From Pseudomonas jinjuensis (GTDB taxonomy: Bacteria > Pseudomonadota > Gammaproteobacteria > Pseudomonadales > Pseudomonadaceae): 64,000 nucleotides of DNA. Numbering within the stretch: the first letter of the stretch is position 1; each line of letters opens with the position of its first letter. Shown here piece after piece: positions 1 to 8,974 of the stretch. The stretch covers positions 55,624 through 119,623 of the forward strand of contig NZ_FNIJ01000001.1 of NCBI RefSeq assembly GCF_900103845.1. The letters are read 5' to 3'. The position numbers were made by a program, and so were the translations under genes. The notes beneath the pieces were generated by a model. The model ran no database searches and had not been told where the DNA came from. It saw only the letters and a list, made by a program, of their open reading frames with translations.

Positions 1-29
1 TTCAGTCGCTCGACGCTGAGGAAGGCCAT
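1..29 (-). CDS. ABC transporter ATP-binding protein, N-terminal fragment (runs off the window)
   Basis: Only the first nine codons are in the window. An ATG read leftward from 29 gives MAFLSVERL, a typical opening for an ABC nucleotide-binding subunit. It begins 2 nt after the stop of the permease gene, so it is very probably the energising subunit of the same importer. No Walker motif is visible, so the family call rests on context and this short opening. Confidence 0.55.
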
Positions 30-31
30 GC

Positions 32-826
32 TCAATCCCTGTCCCGGTTCAGGCGGTTGGCCGCCCAGGTGAACAGCAGGACGAAAGCGAAGTAGGAAAT
101 GACGATCGCGCTGGTGTAGTGGCCGCTGCTGTTGCGCATGTTGTTGAGGAACACCTGCAGCGTCTCGTAGCGGGTGCCGACCAGCAGGTTGGCGAAGACG
201 AATTCGCCGATCAGGAAGGAGAACGACAGGAACAGCGCCACCAGCAGCCCCTTGCGCAGGTTCGGCAGCACCACCAGCAGCGCAGCCTGCCAGGTGCTGG
301 CGCCGAGCAGGTGGGCGGCGTCCATCAGGTCGTGCAGGTTGATCGCCTGCAGGTTGTTGCTGATCGCCCGGTACATGAAGGGCAGGGCGATGCTGAAGTA
401 GCAGCCGACCAGTATCCACGGCGTGCCCACCAGCGGCAGTGGTCCGCCGGCATAGAGCTGCAGCAGGCCGACCGAGGACACCACTGGCGGCACGGCGAAG
501 GGCAGCAGGATCAGCACGTTCATCAGCGCATCCAGGCGCGGGAAGTGATAGTGCACGACGAACATCAGCGGCAGCACCAGCAGCACGCTGAGCAGCAGCG
601 CGCCGAAGCACACCAGCAGCGACTGGCCGAAGGCGAGCAGGAAGCGCGGGTCGCTCCACAGTTGCAGGTACCACTTCAGCGTCAGGCCGTCCGGCAGCAC
701 GCTGGCCGACCATTGCGTGGCCAGCGAGTACACCAGCGTGGCCGCCAGCGGCAGCAGCAGGATGAAGAACAGGCCGTAGACCACCAGGCGGTGGTACAGG
801 CCGCCACGGCGCTCAGCGCTGTGCAT
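32..826 (-). CDS. ABC transporter permease (PotC/PhnV-like, second inner-membrane subunit)
   Basis: This is a 264-residue inner-membrane permease of a binding-protein-dependent importer, with about six hydrophobic segments. The cytoplasmic EAA loop that docks on the ATPase is visible as DAAHLLGAS followed by a conserved LP about ten residues on. I chose the internal ATG at 826 (MHSAERRGG). It overlaps the upstream permease stop by 14 nt, whereas the longer start at 859 would overlap by 47 nt. Its position after a second permease and before an ATPase gives the usual heterodimeric permease layout. Family resemblance is to spermidine/putrescine and 2-aminoethylphosphonate systems; the substrate cannot be read from this subunit. 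Confidence 0.85.
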   Translation of the reverse strand: MHSAERRGGLYHRLVVYGLFFILLLPLAATLVYSLATQWSASVLPDGLTLKWYLQLWSDPRFLLAFGQSLLVCFGALLLSVLLVLPLMFVVHYHFPRLDALMNVLILLPFAVPPVVSSVGLLQLYAGGPLPLVGTPWILVGCYFSIALPFMYRAISNNLQAINLHDLMDAAHLLGASTWQAALLVVLPNLRKGLLVALFLSFSFLIGEFVFANLLVGTRYETLQVFLNNMRNSSGHYTSAIVISYFAFVLLFTWAANRLNRDRD

Positions 827-1643
827 GGTGGCTCCGGCGCAGCAGCCACTGGTGGACAATGGTGATCAGCGTCATCAGGCCGACCAGGATCATCGCCAGC
901 GCGCTGGCCATGTTCGGGTCGAGGAAGATGTCGCCGGCCACCAGTCCGGCGATGCGGATGGTCAGCACGTTGAAGTTGCCGGTGGTCAGCGCGTAGACCG
1001 TGGCATAGGCGCCCAGCGCGTTGGCCATGAGGATGACGAAGGTGCCTAGCAGCGCCGGGGTCAGCACCGGGAGGCCGATGTGCCGCCAGAACTGCCACGG
1101 GCTGGCGCCGAGCAGTGCCGCGGACTCCCGCCAGTCCTCGCGCAGGGCGTCGAACGCCGGGTAGAGCAGCAGCACGCCGAGGGGAATCTGGAAATAGGTG
1201 TAGAGGATGATCAGGCCGGTCTTCGAGTACAGGTTGAAGTCCTCGATCAGCCCCGCCTGCTTGAGCAGCAGGGTGATGGCACCGTTGAAGCCGAGGATGA
1301 TGATGAAGGCGAAGGCCAGCGGCACTCCGGCGAAGTTGCTGGTCATGTTGGCGAAGGCCATGACGAAGTCGCGCAGGCGGCTGTCCACCTGGCGCAGCGA
1401 ATGGCTGCCGAGAACGGCGACGAACAGGCCGATCAGGCTCGACCAGAGGGAAATCTCCAGGCTGTGGCGGATCGCCTGGCGGTAGAAGGGCGAGGAGAAG
1501 ATTTCGCTGAAGTTGCCCAGTCCCCAGCTACCGCCAGCCTGCACGCTGTGCAGCGCTACCCAGAACAGCGGGGCGAGCTGGAAGGCGAGGAAGAACAGCG
1601 CGAACGGCAGCAGGCAGAGCAGGGCGGGCAGACGCGACTTCAT
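813..1643 (-). CDS. ABC transporter permease (PotB-like, first inner-membrane subunit)
   Basis: This 276-residue polytopic membrane protein pairs with the following permease. It opens with MKSRLPALLCLLPFALFF, a first transmembrane segment, and has about six in all. The EAA loop reads ESAALLGASPWQ with LP downstream. The ATG at 1643 overlaps the stop of the phosphodiesterase gene (ATGA, 1640-1643), which fixes the start and shows translational coupling. The open frame continues further upstream, but that part lies inside the preceding gene and is a shadow. The substrate is unknown and is discussed under the binding protein. Confidence 0.87.
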   Translation of the reverse strand: MKSRLPALLCLLPFALFFLAFQLAPLFWVALHSVQAGGSWGLGNFSEIFSSPFYRQAIRHSLEISLWSSLIGLFVAVLGSHSLRQVDSRLRDFVMAFANMTSNFAGVPLAFAFIIILGFNGAITLLLKQAGLIEDFNLYSKTGLIILYTYFQIPLGVLLLYPAFDALREDWRESAALLGASPWQFWRHIGLPVLTPALLGTFVILMANALGAYATVYALTTGNFNVLTIRIAGLVAGDIFLDPNMASALAMILVGLMTLITIVHQWLLRRSHHAQR

Positions 1644-2449
1644 GCCTTCAGCAGCTCCCGGCAGACCGGCTTGTCGTGGGCGACGCCGAGGATTTCGCAG
1701 AGCGTGCCGCAGATCTCCACCTGCCGCGGGCGCGCCTGGTCGTCGAGGCTGAATGCCGCGCCGAAGGTGAACAGCGGCACCTCGCGCTCCTCGGGCAGGA
1801 TGCCGCCGTGGCTGCAGTCGTCGTTCATGCCATGGTCGGAGACGACCAGCACCTGGTAGTCGGCCTCCAGCCACTGCTGCAGGTACTCCGAGAGGAGGAC
1901 GTCGGCATGCCGGGCGCTGTTGCGGTACTGCGGCGAGTTCAGGCCGTGCTGGTGGCCGGCGTCGTCGATGTTCATCGGGTGGACCAGCAGCAGGTTCGGC
2001 TCATGGCGGCGGCGCAGGCTTTCGCCGTCGCAGAACAGGTGCGAATCCGGATAGTGGTCGACCCAGTAGAAATGGCCGTACTGGATCGGCAGCGACGGGT
2101 CATCGGTATGCCGGTCGCGGGTGGGGTTGAACGGCGCGCGGTTGTACAGCTCGCTGATCCAGTGATAGGCCGCCGCCGCGGTGCTCAGGCCGGCGGCGCG
2201 GGCGTAGTGGAACAGGCTGCGCTCCCGGGACAGGCGCACCACGTTGTTGTGCAGGATGCCGCTGTCGATCGGCGCCACGCCGGTGAGGATGCATTCGTAG
2301 AGCGGCCGCGACAGCGACGGCAGCTCGCTTTCGACGCGGTACAACTGGCCGCGTCCGGCATTGCAGAGCGCCTGCAGGTGGCCCATGCAGTCGTGGGCGA
2401 CGCTGTAGTTCAGGCCATCGAGGAGAACGAGGATGACATCGTGGCGCAT
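1640..2449 (-). CDS. alkaline phosphatase superfamily / NPP-like phosphodiesterase inside an ABC operon
   Basis: This 269-residue enzyme belongs to the alkaline phosphatase superfamily, closest to nucleotide pyrophosphatase/phosphodiesterases. Visible motifs fit a two-metal site: D11 in LVLLDGLN, a probable nucleophile Ser47 in LPSLSRPLYECILTG, D162/D163 with H166 in IDDAGHQHG, D205-H206 in VVSDHGM, and H214. There is no signal peptide, so it should act in the cytoplasm. The gene sits between the binding protein (54 nt upstream) and the permeases (4-nt overlap). The likely job is hydrolysing a phosphoester or phosphonate after import. The exact substrate is not shown by the sequence. Family call is firm, role is inference. 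Confidence 0.8.
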   Translation of the reverse strand: MRHDVILVLLDGLNYSVAHDCMGHLQALCNAGRGQLYRVESELPSLSRPLYECILTGVAPIDSGILHNNVVRLSRERSLFHYARAAGLSTAAAAYHWISELYNRAPFNPTRDRHTDDPSLPIQYGHFYWVDHYPDSHLFCDGESLRRRHEPNLLLVHPMNIDDAGHQHGLNSPQYRNSARHADVLLSEYLQQWLEADYQVLVVSDHGMNDDCSHGGILPEEREVPLFTFGAAFSLDDQARPRQVEICGTLCEILGVAHDKPVCRELLKA

Positions 2450-2503
2450 CGCAACCGCCTTCCGGACTGGTCCGCCGGCCCTGGGGCGCGGCGGACGTCC
2501 GCG

Positions 2504-3562
2504 TCATTGCATGTTGATGATCACGCTGTCCTGCCACATCCGCGGCAGACGCCTGGAGGTTTCCTCCCAGGCCCTGGCGTCCTTGATCGGCTGGGCCTTG
2601 GCGTACTGTTCGTTGGGCAGCAGCTTGGCCTTCACCTCATCCGGAAGGGTCAGGTGTTCGGCGCGGATCGGCCGCGCGTTGCCCTTGGCCAGGTTGATCT
2701 GCCCGGCATCGCTGAAGATGTACTCGCGCGCCAATTTCGCCGCGTTCGGCTGCCTGGCGTACTTGTTGATGATGGTGGTGTAGCCGGAGATCACCGAGCC
2801 GTCGGACGGGATCAGCACCAGGAAGCGGTTCGGGTCGATCTGGTCGCGGTAGCTCAGGCCGTTGAAGTCCCAGACCACGCCGACTTCCACCTCGCCCTTT
2901 TCCAGCGTGCTGATCACCGGGTTGGTCAGCGACAGGCGGCCCTGCTTGGCGATCTTCGCGAAGAAGTCCAGCCCGGGCTGGATGTTCTTCTCGTCGCCGC
3001 CGTTGGCGATGGCCGCGGCGAGCACACCGTTCACCGCCTGGGCGGCCGAGCTGACGTCGCCGATGGTGACCTTGTACTTGCCGTTCAGCAGGTCGGCCCA
3101 ACTCTTCGGCGGTTCCTTCACCAGGTCCTTGTTGACGATGAAGGCGATGGTGCCGGTATAGGCCAGCGCCCAGTGGCCGTCCTTGTCCTTGGCCCAGTCC
3201 GGAATCTGGTCCCAGGTGCTCGGCTTGTAGGGCTGGCTGACGCCCTGCTGCACGGCGATCGGACCGAAGGCGGCGCCGACGTCGCCGATGTCGGCGGTGG
3301 CGTTCTCGCCTTCCGCCTTGAACTTGGCCAGTTCCTGCGCCGAGCTCATGTCGGTGTCCATGTGCTTGAGGCCGTACTTGCTTTCCAGGTCCTTCCAGGT
3401 GTCCTTCCAGTTCGCCCAGTTGTCGGGCATGCCCACGCTGTTCACCTGGCCCTCCTGGCGGGCCGCCTGTTCCAGCGCCTGCAGATCGGCGTCGGCAGCC
3501 ACGGACAGGCCGGCGCCGAAGGCAATGGCCGATCCCAGCAGTGAAGCTAGCAAGCGATTCAT
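2504..3562 (-). CDS. ABC transporter periplasmic solute-binding protein
   Basis: This 352-residue family 1 solute-binding protein is the first gene of the importer operon. It has a Sec signal peptide (MNRLLASLLGSAIAFGAGLS, then VAADA, cleavage near residue 22). The mature part has the alternating alpha/beta pattern of Fe3+/polyamine/phosphonate-type binding proteins, with stretches such as YTGTIAFIVNKDLV and VGVVWDFNGLSYRDQI. The following gene encodes a phosphoesterase, so a phosphorus-containing organic solute is a reasonable guess, but no ligand residues can be identified by eye. An AGGAGC motif lies just before the ATG at 3562. About 200 bp without genes separates it from apeB upstream and probably carries the operon promoter. 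Confidence 0.85.
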   Translation of the reverse strand: MNRLLASLLGSAIAFGAGLSVAADADLQALEQAARQEGQVNSVGMPDNWANWKDTWKDLESKYGLKHMDTDMSSAQELAKFKAEGENATADIGDVGAAFGPIAVQQGVSQPYKPSTWDQIPDWAKDKDGHWALAYTGTIAFIVNKDLVKEPPKSWADLLNGKYKVTIGDVSSAAQAVNGVLAAAIANGGDEKNIQPGLDFFAKIAKQGRLSLTNPVISTLEKGEVEVGVVWDFNGLSYRDQIDPNRFLVLIPSDGSVISGYTTIINKYARQPNAAKLAREYIFSDAGQINLAKGNARPIRAEHLTLPDEVKAKLLPNEQYAKAQPIKDARAWEETSRRLPRMWQDSVIINMQ

Positions 3563-3769
3563 TCGGTGCTCCTTGGCTCATCGGACGGATGATGGTGCGG
3601 AAAGGCCCGAGCGGGCGCCGGCCAGTCCATGCGGCGGGTGTGATGCCTGCGTGTCAGCGCGTCCGCGGATTTCCTTGTCAGCCTGGATCAGCGTAGACCA
3701 TGGGAGCTTGCGGCAGGCGGCACGGCATCCGCTGGGGAGCCGTGCCGGGAGCGGGGAACGGAGAGGGAG

Positions 3770-5059
3770 TTACGGCAGGTCGGCGCTGTCGTAGAAGGCG
3801 CGCAGGACCTTGGCGAGGTAGGTGAGGTCCTTGCTGCCGGCCAGTTCGCGGATGGAGTGCATGGCGAAGGTCGGCAGGCCGATGTCGACGGTGCGCACGC
3901 CGAGCTGGCCGGCGGTGAGCGGGCCGATGGTGGAGCCGCAGGCCATGTCGCTGCGCACCACGAAGCTCTGCACCGGCACCTCGGCTTCCAGGCACAGGTG
4001 GCGGAAGAAGCCGGCGGTTTCGCTGTTGGTGGCGTAGCGCTGGTTGGCGTTGATCTTGATCACCGGGCCGCCGTTGAGCAGCGGGCCGTGGTTGGCGTCG
4101 TGCTTGTCGGCGTAGTTCGGATGCACGCCGTGGGCGTTGTCGGCGGAAACCAGCAGCGATTTCTGCACGACGCGGGCGAAGGCGTCGCCTTCCGGCAGCA
4201 GGCGGCGCAGCACCTGCTCGAGGAACGGGCCGTCGGCGCCGCAGGCGGAGCACGAGCCGACTTCCTCGTGGTCGGTGCAGACCAGCACGCCGCTCTGCTC
4301 GTCGCTGCTGGACAGCAGCGCGTCCAGGCCGGCGTAGCAGGACAGCAGGTTGTCCAGGCGGGCGCCGGCGATGAACTCGTCCTGCAGACCGAGCACCGCG
4401 GCGCGCTGGGTGTCGTAGAAGCTCAGTTCGTAGTCGAGGATGGTGTCGGCGCCGATGCCGTGCTCGAGTTGCAGCTGTTCGGCGAGCAGGTCGCGGAAAT
4501 CACGGGATTCGCCGACGGCGAGCTGGGCGAGGATCGGCGGCAGTTCGTTCTGCGCGTTGATCGCCCAGCCCATGTTGGCGTCGCGGTTGAGGTGGATCGC
4601 CAGGTTCGGGATCACCGCGATGGGGCGGGCGAAATCGATCAGGCGGCTTTCCACCTTGCCGGCCAGGCGGAAGGTGACGCGGCCGGCCAGCGACAGGTCG
4701 CGGTCGAACCAGGGCGCGAAGAGGGCGCCGCCGTAGACTTCCACGCCCAGCTGCCAGTAGCCCTTGCGCGCCAGCTCCGGATTCGGCTTGACCCGCAGGC
4801 AGGGGCTGTCGGTGTGCGCGCCGACCAGGCGCAGGCCATTGTCCAGCAGCGGGCCGCGGCCCAGCTTGAAGGCGATCAGCGAGGAGTCGTTGCGGGTCAC
4901 GTAGTAGCGGCCACCGGCCTCGGTGCGCCAGGCTTCGCGCTCGTCGAGGCGCCTGTAGCCGGCTTCTTCGAGGCGGCGGGCAAGGCTCTGGGTGGCGTGG
5001 AAGGGAGTGGGGGAGGCCGCGAGGAAATCGATCAGGCTCTGGTTGAGTTCTGCACGCAT
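3770..5059 (-). CDS. apeB: M18 family aminopeptidase ApeB
   Basis: This 429-residue cytosolic zinc aminopeptidase of family M18 (aspartyl aminopeptidase/DNPEP type) removes N-terminal residues from peptides. Metal and catalytic residues appear in the expected order: H82 in GAHTDSP, D236 in GARLDN, and E265-E266 in CTDHEEVGS. Near the C-terminus are [10 protein letters not shown] and the family-typical [13 protein letters not shown]. Length matches the bacterial family. The ATG at 5059 is preceded by GGAG. In P. aeruginosa this gene also lies next to rluA and the min operon. It appears to be its own transcription unit, with a perfect hairpin repeat upstream at 5153-5182. Confidence 0.93.
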   Translation of the reverse strand: MRAELNQSLIDFLAASPTPFHATQSLARRLEEAGYRRLDEREAWRTEAGGRYYVTRNDSSLIAFKLGRGPLLDNGLRLVGAHTDSPCLRVKPNPELARKGYWQLGVEVYGGALFAPWFDRDLSLAGRVTFRLAGKVESRLIDFARPIAVIPNLAIHLNRDANMGWAINAQNELPPILAQLAVGESRDFRDLLAEQLQLEHGIGADTILDYELSFYDTQRAAVLGLQDEFIAGARLDNLLSCYAGLDALLSSSDEQSGVLVCTDHEEVGSCSACGADGPFLEQVLRRLLPEGDAFARVVQKSLLVSADNAHGVHPNYADKHDANHGPLLNGGPVIKINANQRYATNSETAGFFRHLCLEAEVPVQSFVVRSDMACGSTIGPLTAGQLGVRTVDIGLPTFAMHSIRELAGSKDLTYLAKVLRAFYDSADLP

Positions 5060-5152
5060 GGGAAACTCCGGACAGCGAATGGGGGCATTTTATCGCAAAT
5101 GCGTATCCAGCGGCCTTGTCGCGGGCATGGCCCTATAACGTCACACACTCTT

Positions 5153-5182
5153 ATCGTTCCCACGCAGGAGCGTGGGAACGAT
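5153..5182. repeat. REP-type perfect hairpin (family B) between rluA and apeB
   Basis: Two perfectly complementary 13-bp arms (ATCGTTCCCACGC at 5153-5165 and its complement at 5170-5182) enclose a 4-nt loop. It lies 18 nt after the rluA stop. Near-identical palindromes recur at 41414-41515, 47951-47976 and 60566-60590, so this is a dispersed element that may also end rluA transcripts. There is no T tract. Confidence 0.85.
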
Positions 5183-5199
5183 GGATACCGTGGCGCGGG

Positions 5200-5835
5200 C
5201 TAGAACGGCGCCGGGCTCTCGAAGCGCAGGCGTTCGCCGGTCTGTGGGTGGGTCAGGCAGAGCATGCTGGCGTGCAGGCAGAGGCGGTCGTGGGCGGCCA
5301 GGGCCTCGGGGTTGGCATACAGGCGGTCGCCGAGCAGCGGATGGCCGATGGAAAGCATGTGCACGCGCAGTTGGTGCGAGCGGCCGGTGATGGGGGTGAG
5401 TTCGACCCGGCACCAGTCGCCGCAGCGTTCGATGACGCGCCAGAAGGTCAGGGCGTGGCGACCGTGCTCGTGGCACACCACGTGGCGCGGCTTGGTCGGC
5501 GGGTCGTAGCGCAGGGGCAGGTCGATGCGGCCGCTGTCCAGTTCCGGCTGCCCCCAGCACAGCGCGGTGTAGGCTTTCTCGGTCTCGCGGTCGTGGAACT
5601 GCCGGGACAGTTCGCGATGGCTGTCGGCATCGCGAGCCAGCACGATCAGGCCGGACGTCTCCCAGTCCAGCCGATGGACGATGCGTGCCTCCGGATAGCT
5701 GTTCTCCTGCAGGCGGGTGATCAGGCAGTCCTTGTTGTCGTCCGCCCGTCCGGGAACGGAAAGCAGCAGGGTAGGCTTGTTCACCACCAGCAGGGCGGCG
5801 TCCTCGTGGACGATCTGGATGTTCGACAGCGGCAT
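5200..5835 (-). CDS. rluA: RluA-family rRNA/tRNA pseudouridine synthase
   Basis: This 211-residue pseudouridine synthase isomerises specific uridines in 23S rRNA and, for RluA itself, tRNA. The signature HRLDWETSG spans residues 54-62, with catalytic Asp57. A second family block, PITGRSHQLRVHM, lies near residue 150. There is no N-terminal S4 domain, and the short length is typical of RluA rather than RluC/RluD. Dual specificity (U746 of 23S rRNA and U32 of tRNA) is known for E. coli RluA and is inferred here. It lies 66 nt downstream of minE with a hairpin between, as in P. aeruginosa. Confidence 0.9.
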   Translation of the reverse strand: MPLSNIQIVHEDAALLVVNKPTLLLSVPGRADDNKDCLITRLQENSYPEARIVHRLDWETSGLIVLARDADSHRELSRQFHDRETEKAYTALCWGQPELDSGRIDLPLRYDPPTKPRHVVCHEHGRHALTFWRVIERCGDWCRVELTPITGRSHQLRVHMLSIGHPLLGDRLYANPEALAAHDRLCLHASMLCLTHPQTGERLRFESPAPF

Positions 5836-5862
5836 GGTGTCTCGTCGGCGGGTAGAAACGAC

Positions 5863-5884
5863 TGCGGCGGCCGAAGCCGCCGCA
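5863..5884 (-). terminator. hairpin after the min operon
   Basis: Arms TGCGGCGGC (5863-5871) and GCCGCCGCA (5876-5884) with a CGAA tetraloop lie between minE and rluA. A GC-rich stem with a stable tetraloop but no clear T run suggests a partial terminator or RNA-stability element, so some read-through into rluA is possible. Confidence 0.55.
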
Positions 5885-5901
5885 AGGGTCCCGGCGCGGA
5901 A

Positions 5902-6156
5902 TCAGCGTTCCGGCAGGGTGATGTTGAGTTCCAGGATCGAGCAGCTGCCCTGGTTCGCCAGTTCGACCTGGACCTGTTCCTGCTCGATCGGCACGTACTT
6001 GCGGATCACTTCCAGCAGGTCTTTCTGCAGCTGCGGGAGGTAATCCGGTTGCGAACGGTTGCCGCGCTCGTGGGCGACGATGATCTGGAGTCTTTCCTTC
6101 GCAATGGAGGCGGTGCTGGGCGCCTTCCGGCTGCGAAAGAAGTCTAATAGGCTCAT
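5902..6156 (-). CDS. minE: cell division topological specificity factor MinE
   Basis: This 84-residue MinE stimulates the MinD ATPase and drives pole-to-pole oscillation of MinCD, keeping the FtsZ ring at midcell. The N-terminal amphipathic membrane-targeting segment ([11 protein letters not shown]) is followed by the MinD-binding contact helix with [14 protein letters not shown] at residues 19-32, and then the dimerisation domain. Its ATG overlaps the minD stop (ATGA at 6153-6156), so the two are translationally coupled. Length is standard. Confidence 0.97.
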   Translation of the reverse strand: MSLLDFFRSRKAPSTASIAKERLQIIVAHERGNRSQPDYLPQLQKDLLEVIRKYVPIEQEQVQVELANQGSCSILELNITLPER

Positions 6157-6968
6157 TCACGTCCTCCGAACAGTCGTTGCAGGAATCCTTTCTTCTGCAC
6201 ATCGAGGAACCGATGCGGCATCTCTTTGCCCAGCAGGCGGTCGACCGCGTCGCTGTAGGCCTGGCCGGCGTCGCTTTGCTCGTCGAGGATCACCGGGACG
6301 CCCTGGTTGGATGCCTTGAGTACGGCCTGGGATTCCGGGATCACGCCGAGCAGGCGGATGGCGAGGATTTCCTCGACGTCGGTGACGCCGAGCATTTCGC
6401 CCTTGGTGACGCGCTCGGGGTTGTAGCGGGTCAGCAGCAGGTGTTCCTTGATCGGGTCCTCGCCCTTCTCGGCGCGGGCCGACTTGCTGGCCAGCAGGCC
6501 GAGCATGCGGTCGGAGTCGCGCACCGAGGAGACTTCCGGGTTGGTCACGACGATCGCCTCGTCGGCGTAGTACATAGCCAGGTGCGCGCCCTTCTCGATA
6601 CCGGCAGGGGAGTCGCAGATGATGTATTCGAAGGACTTCTTCAGCTCTTCCATGACCTTGCCGACCCCTTCCAGGGTCAGGGCGTCCTTGTCACGGGTCT
6701 GGCTGGCGGCCAGCACGTAGAGGTTTTCCAGGCGCTTGTCCTTGATCAGGGCCTGGGTCAGCGTGGCTTCGCCGTTGATCACGTTGACGAAGTCGTATAC
6801 CACGCGGCGCTCGCAGCCCATGATCAGGTCGAGGTTCCGCAGGCCCACGTCGAAGTCGACGATGGCGGTCTTGAAACCGCGCAATGCCAGGCCGGTGCCG
6901 AGGGCGGCGCTTGTGGTGGTTTTACCGACGCCACCCTTACCGGAAGTGACTACGAGGATCTTGGCCAA
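6153..6968 (-). CDS. minD: septum-site determining ATPase MinD
   Basis: This 271-residue MinD is a peripheral-membrane ATPase of the ParA/MinD class that recruits MinC to the membrane. The deviant Walker A motif GKGGVGKTT spans residues 10-18 with signature Lys11. The C-terminal amphipathic membrane-targeting helix ends [10 protein letters not shown]. The start is TTG at 6968, giving MAKILVV, the conserved MinD N-terminus; no in-frame ATG fits and a GGGGTGA motif lies upstream. It lies 60 nt after minC and overlaps minE. Confidence 0.97.
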   Translation of the reverse strand: MAKILVVTSGKGGVGKTTTSAALGTGLALRGFKTAIVDFDVGLRNLDLIMGCERRVVYDFVNVINGEATLTQALIKDKRLENLYVLAASQTRDKDALTLEGVGKVMEELKKSFEYIICDSPAGIEKGAHLAMYYADEAIVVTNPEVSSVRDSDRMLGLLASKSARAEKGEDPIKEHLLLTRYNPERVTKGEMLGVTDVEEILAIRLLGVIPESQAVLKASNQGVPVILDEQSDAGQAYSDAVDRLLGKEMPHRFLDVQKKGFLQRLFGGRE

Positions 6969-7028
6969 GGTGATTCACCCCAATGAAAAACGAGAAGTTC
7001 TGGTCCCTGAAAGTCGCGGCAGTATCCG

Positions 7029-7823
7029 TTAAAGGCGGGTGATGTTCAACACGTCACCCGACAGGCTGACGTGCACGGCCTGCCCCCATTGCGGACTGCG
7101 TCGCAGGTCTTCGGCGACCTTGTAATTACCGGCGATGGACACCAGTTCGGCGGCCAGTTGCTGGCAGAAGATCCGTGCGCTGGTGTCGCCTTTTACGCCG
7201 GCCAGGGCGCGTCCGCGCATCGGACCGTAAACATGGATGTTGCCGTCGGCGAGAAGTTCCGCGCCGGGACTGACCGGAGCGAGGACGATGAGGTCGCCGC
7301 CGGGGGCGTAGATCTGCACGCCGCCACGCACCGGCGCGGTGATCAGCTTGGTCGGGCGGCTTTCGGCGACCGGCGGCTCGGCCTTCTTCTCGACGGCCGG
7401 CGTCGGGTCGGCGAGCTTTTCCACGCGGCGGCGGCGTACGGCGGGTTCGGCCGGCGCGCTGTCCCTGGCTTCCAGCGGACGGTCGCGGGAACCGGAGGCG
7501 GGCAGCACGGGGATGTCCAGCATGGTCGCCAGGCGCAGGTCTTCCTCGCGGTTGGCGCGGATCGCCAGGGTACGCAGGCCGTGGCGGCGGCAGATGTCGA
7601 GCACGCCCTGCAGGTCGAGTTGGCCTTCTTCGTCGGGCAGCTTGTCGAGGGCGAGCACCAGCGGGGTGTCGCGGAAGAAGTTCGGCGCCTGGGCGACCTT
7701 GTCGGTCAGCTGCCGGTTCAGCCGAGCCAGATCGTTGTGCGCCAGTTCCAGCACGGTGACGGCGAGCATGCTGCCCTTCAGCTGGAATACGGGGTCTTGC
7801 TCGAGGAGATCGGCTTGGCTCAT
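7029..7823 (-). CDS. minC: septum-site determining inhibitor MinC
   Basis: This 264-residue FtsZ-polymerisation inhibitor is the first gene of minCDE. The N-terminal FtsZ-inhibiting domain covers roughly residues 10-110. A Pro/Ala/Glu-rich linker follows. The C-terminal beta-helix domain, which binds MinD and dimerises, includes [20 protein letters not shown] and [13 protein letters not shown]. The linker is longer than in E. coli MinC, as in other Pseudomonas. The divergent acyltransferase gene starts 158 bp away, so promoters for both probably lie in 7824-7981. Confidence 0.96.
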   Translation of the reverse strand: MSQADLLEQDPVFQLKGSMLAVTVLELAHNDLARLNRQLTDKVAQAPNFFRDTPLVLALDKLPDEEGQLDLQGVLDICRRHGLRTLAIRANREEDLRLATMLDIPVLPASGSRDRPLEARDSAPAEPAVRRRRVEKLADPTPAVEKKAEPPVAESRPTKLITAPVRGGVQIYAPGGDLIVLAPVSPGAELLADGNIHVYGPMRGRALAGVKGDTSARIFCQQLAAELVSIAGNYKVAEDLRRSPQWGQAVHVSLSGDVLNITRL

Positions 7824-7981
7824 GGGTGGCCTAACTTGTTAAATAACATCGACTTATAACGGAGCGACCGGGCAGTCGCAAGGGTGCCGCGGCGCCAGCG
7901 GGAAATCGTCCGATGATGGCAGCCGCAAAGATCGGACAGCAAGGTAGAATGCCGGGTTTCGTTCCCCCGCCGGATTCTTTC

Positions 7982-8917
7982 ATGGACCGTCCCAGCTTTC
8001 GTCCCGCCTTCCTCCATCCGCGCTTCTGGCCGCTCTGGCTGGGACTGGGGCTGCTCTGGCTGGTGGTGCAGCTGCCGTATCCCGTGCTGCTCCGGCTTGG
8101 CCGCGGCCTCGGCGCGCTGATGTACCGCGTCGTCGGCAGCCGCCGGGCGATCGCCGCGCGCAACCTGGAGCTGTGCTTCCCGCGGATGTCCCCGGCCGAG
8201 CGCAGCCGCCTGCTGAAGGAAAATTTCGCCTCCAGCGGCATCGCTTTCCTCGAGATGGCCATGAGCTGGTGGTGGCCGCGGGCGCGTCTGGCGAAGCTGG
8301 CGCACATCGAGGGCCTGGAGCACCTGCAGCAGGCGCAGCGCGAAGGGCAGGGCGTGATTCTCATGGCCCTGCACTTCACCACCCTGGAAATCGGCGCCGC
8401 GCTGCTCGGCCAGCGGCACACCATCGACGGCATGTACCGCGAGCACAAGAATCCGGTGTTCGACTACATCCAGCGCCGCGGCCGCGAGCGGCACAACCCG
8501 GATGCCACCGCCATCGAGCGCGAGGACGTGCGCGCCATGCTCAAGGTGCTGCGCGCCGGCCGGGCGATCTGGTACGCGCCGGACCAGGACTACGGCGCCA
8601 AGCAGAGCATCTTCGTGCCGCTGTTCGGCATCCAGGCGGCCACCGTCACCGCCACCACCAAGTTCGCCCGGCTCGGCCGCGCCCGCGTGCTGCCGTTCAC
8701 CCAGACGCGCCTGGCCGACGGTTCCGGCTACCGGCTGACGATCCACCCGCCGCTGGCCGATTTCCCCGGCGAGAGCGAGGAAGCCGATTGCCTGCGCATC
8801 AACCGCTGGGTGGAGCAGGAGGTCACGCGCCAGCCGGAGCAGTACCTGTGGGCGCACCGGCGCTTCAAGACCCGGCCGGCGGGCGAGCCGAAGCTGTATT
8901 CGAAGAAGCGCCGCTGA
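7982..8917 (+). CDS. htrB: lipid A biosynthesis acyltransferase (HtrB/LpxL family)
   Basis: This 311-residue inner-membrane acyltransferase adds a secondary acyl chain to lipid A on the cytoplasmic face. An N-terminal membrane anchor (LWLGLGLLWLVVQLPYPV) precedes the catalytic motif H131-X4-E136 in MALHFTTLEIG. The ATG at 7982 (MDRPSFRPAFLHP) is chosen over the upstream in-frame start at 7913 because the Pseudomonas homologue begins this way. In P. aeruginosa the gene at this position, opposite minC, is one of two htrB paralogues. That equivalence is inferred from context, and the acyl chain added cannot be read here. Confidence 0.9.
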   Translation: MDRPSFRPAFLHPRFWPLWLGLGLLWLVVQLPYPVLLRLGRGLGALMYRVVGSRRAIAARNLELCFPRMSPAERSRLLKENFASSGIAFLEMAMSWWWPRARLAKLAHIEGLEHLQQAQREGQGVILMALHFTTLEIGAALLGQRHTIDGMYREHKNPVFDYIQRRGRERHNPDATAIEREDVRAMLKVLRAGRAIWYAPDQDYGAKQSIFVPLFGIQAATVTATTKFARLGRARVLPFTQTRLADGSGYRLTIHPPLADFPGESEEADCLRINRWVEQEVTRQPEQYLWAHRRFKTRPAGEPKLYSKKRR

Positions 8918-8974
8918 GCGGCGGCCTGGCGCAGGGCCCGACATACCGAAGGGCGACGATCCAAGGATGCCGTC

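Noticed and set aside
1676..3544. 622-codon open frame on the plus strand opposite the phosphodiesterase and binding-protein genes
   Set aside because: It is antisense to two well-supported genes, and is Arg/Val/His/Gln-rich without any motif, as expected for GC-rich shadow frames.
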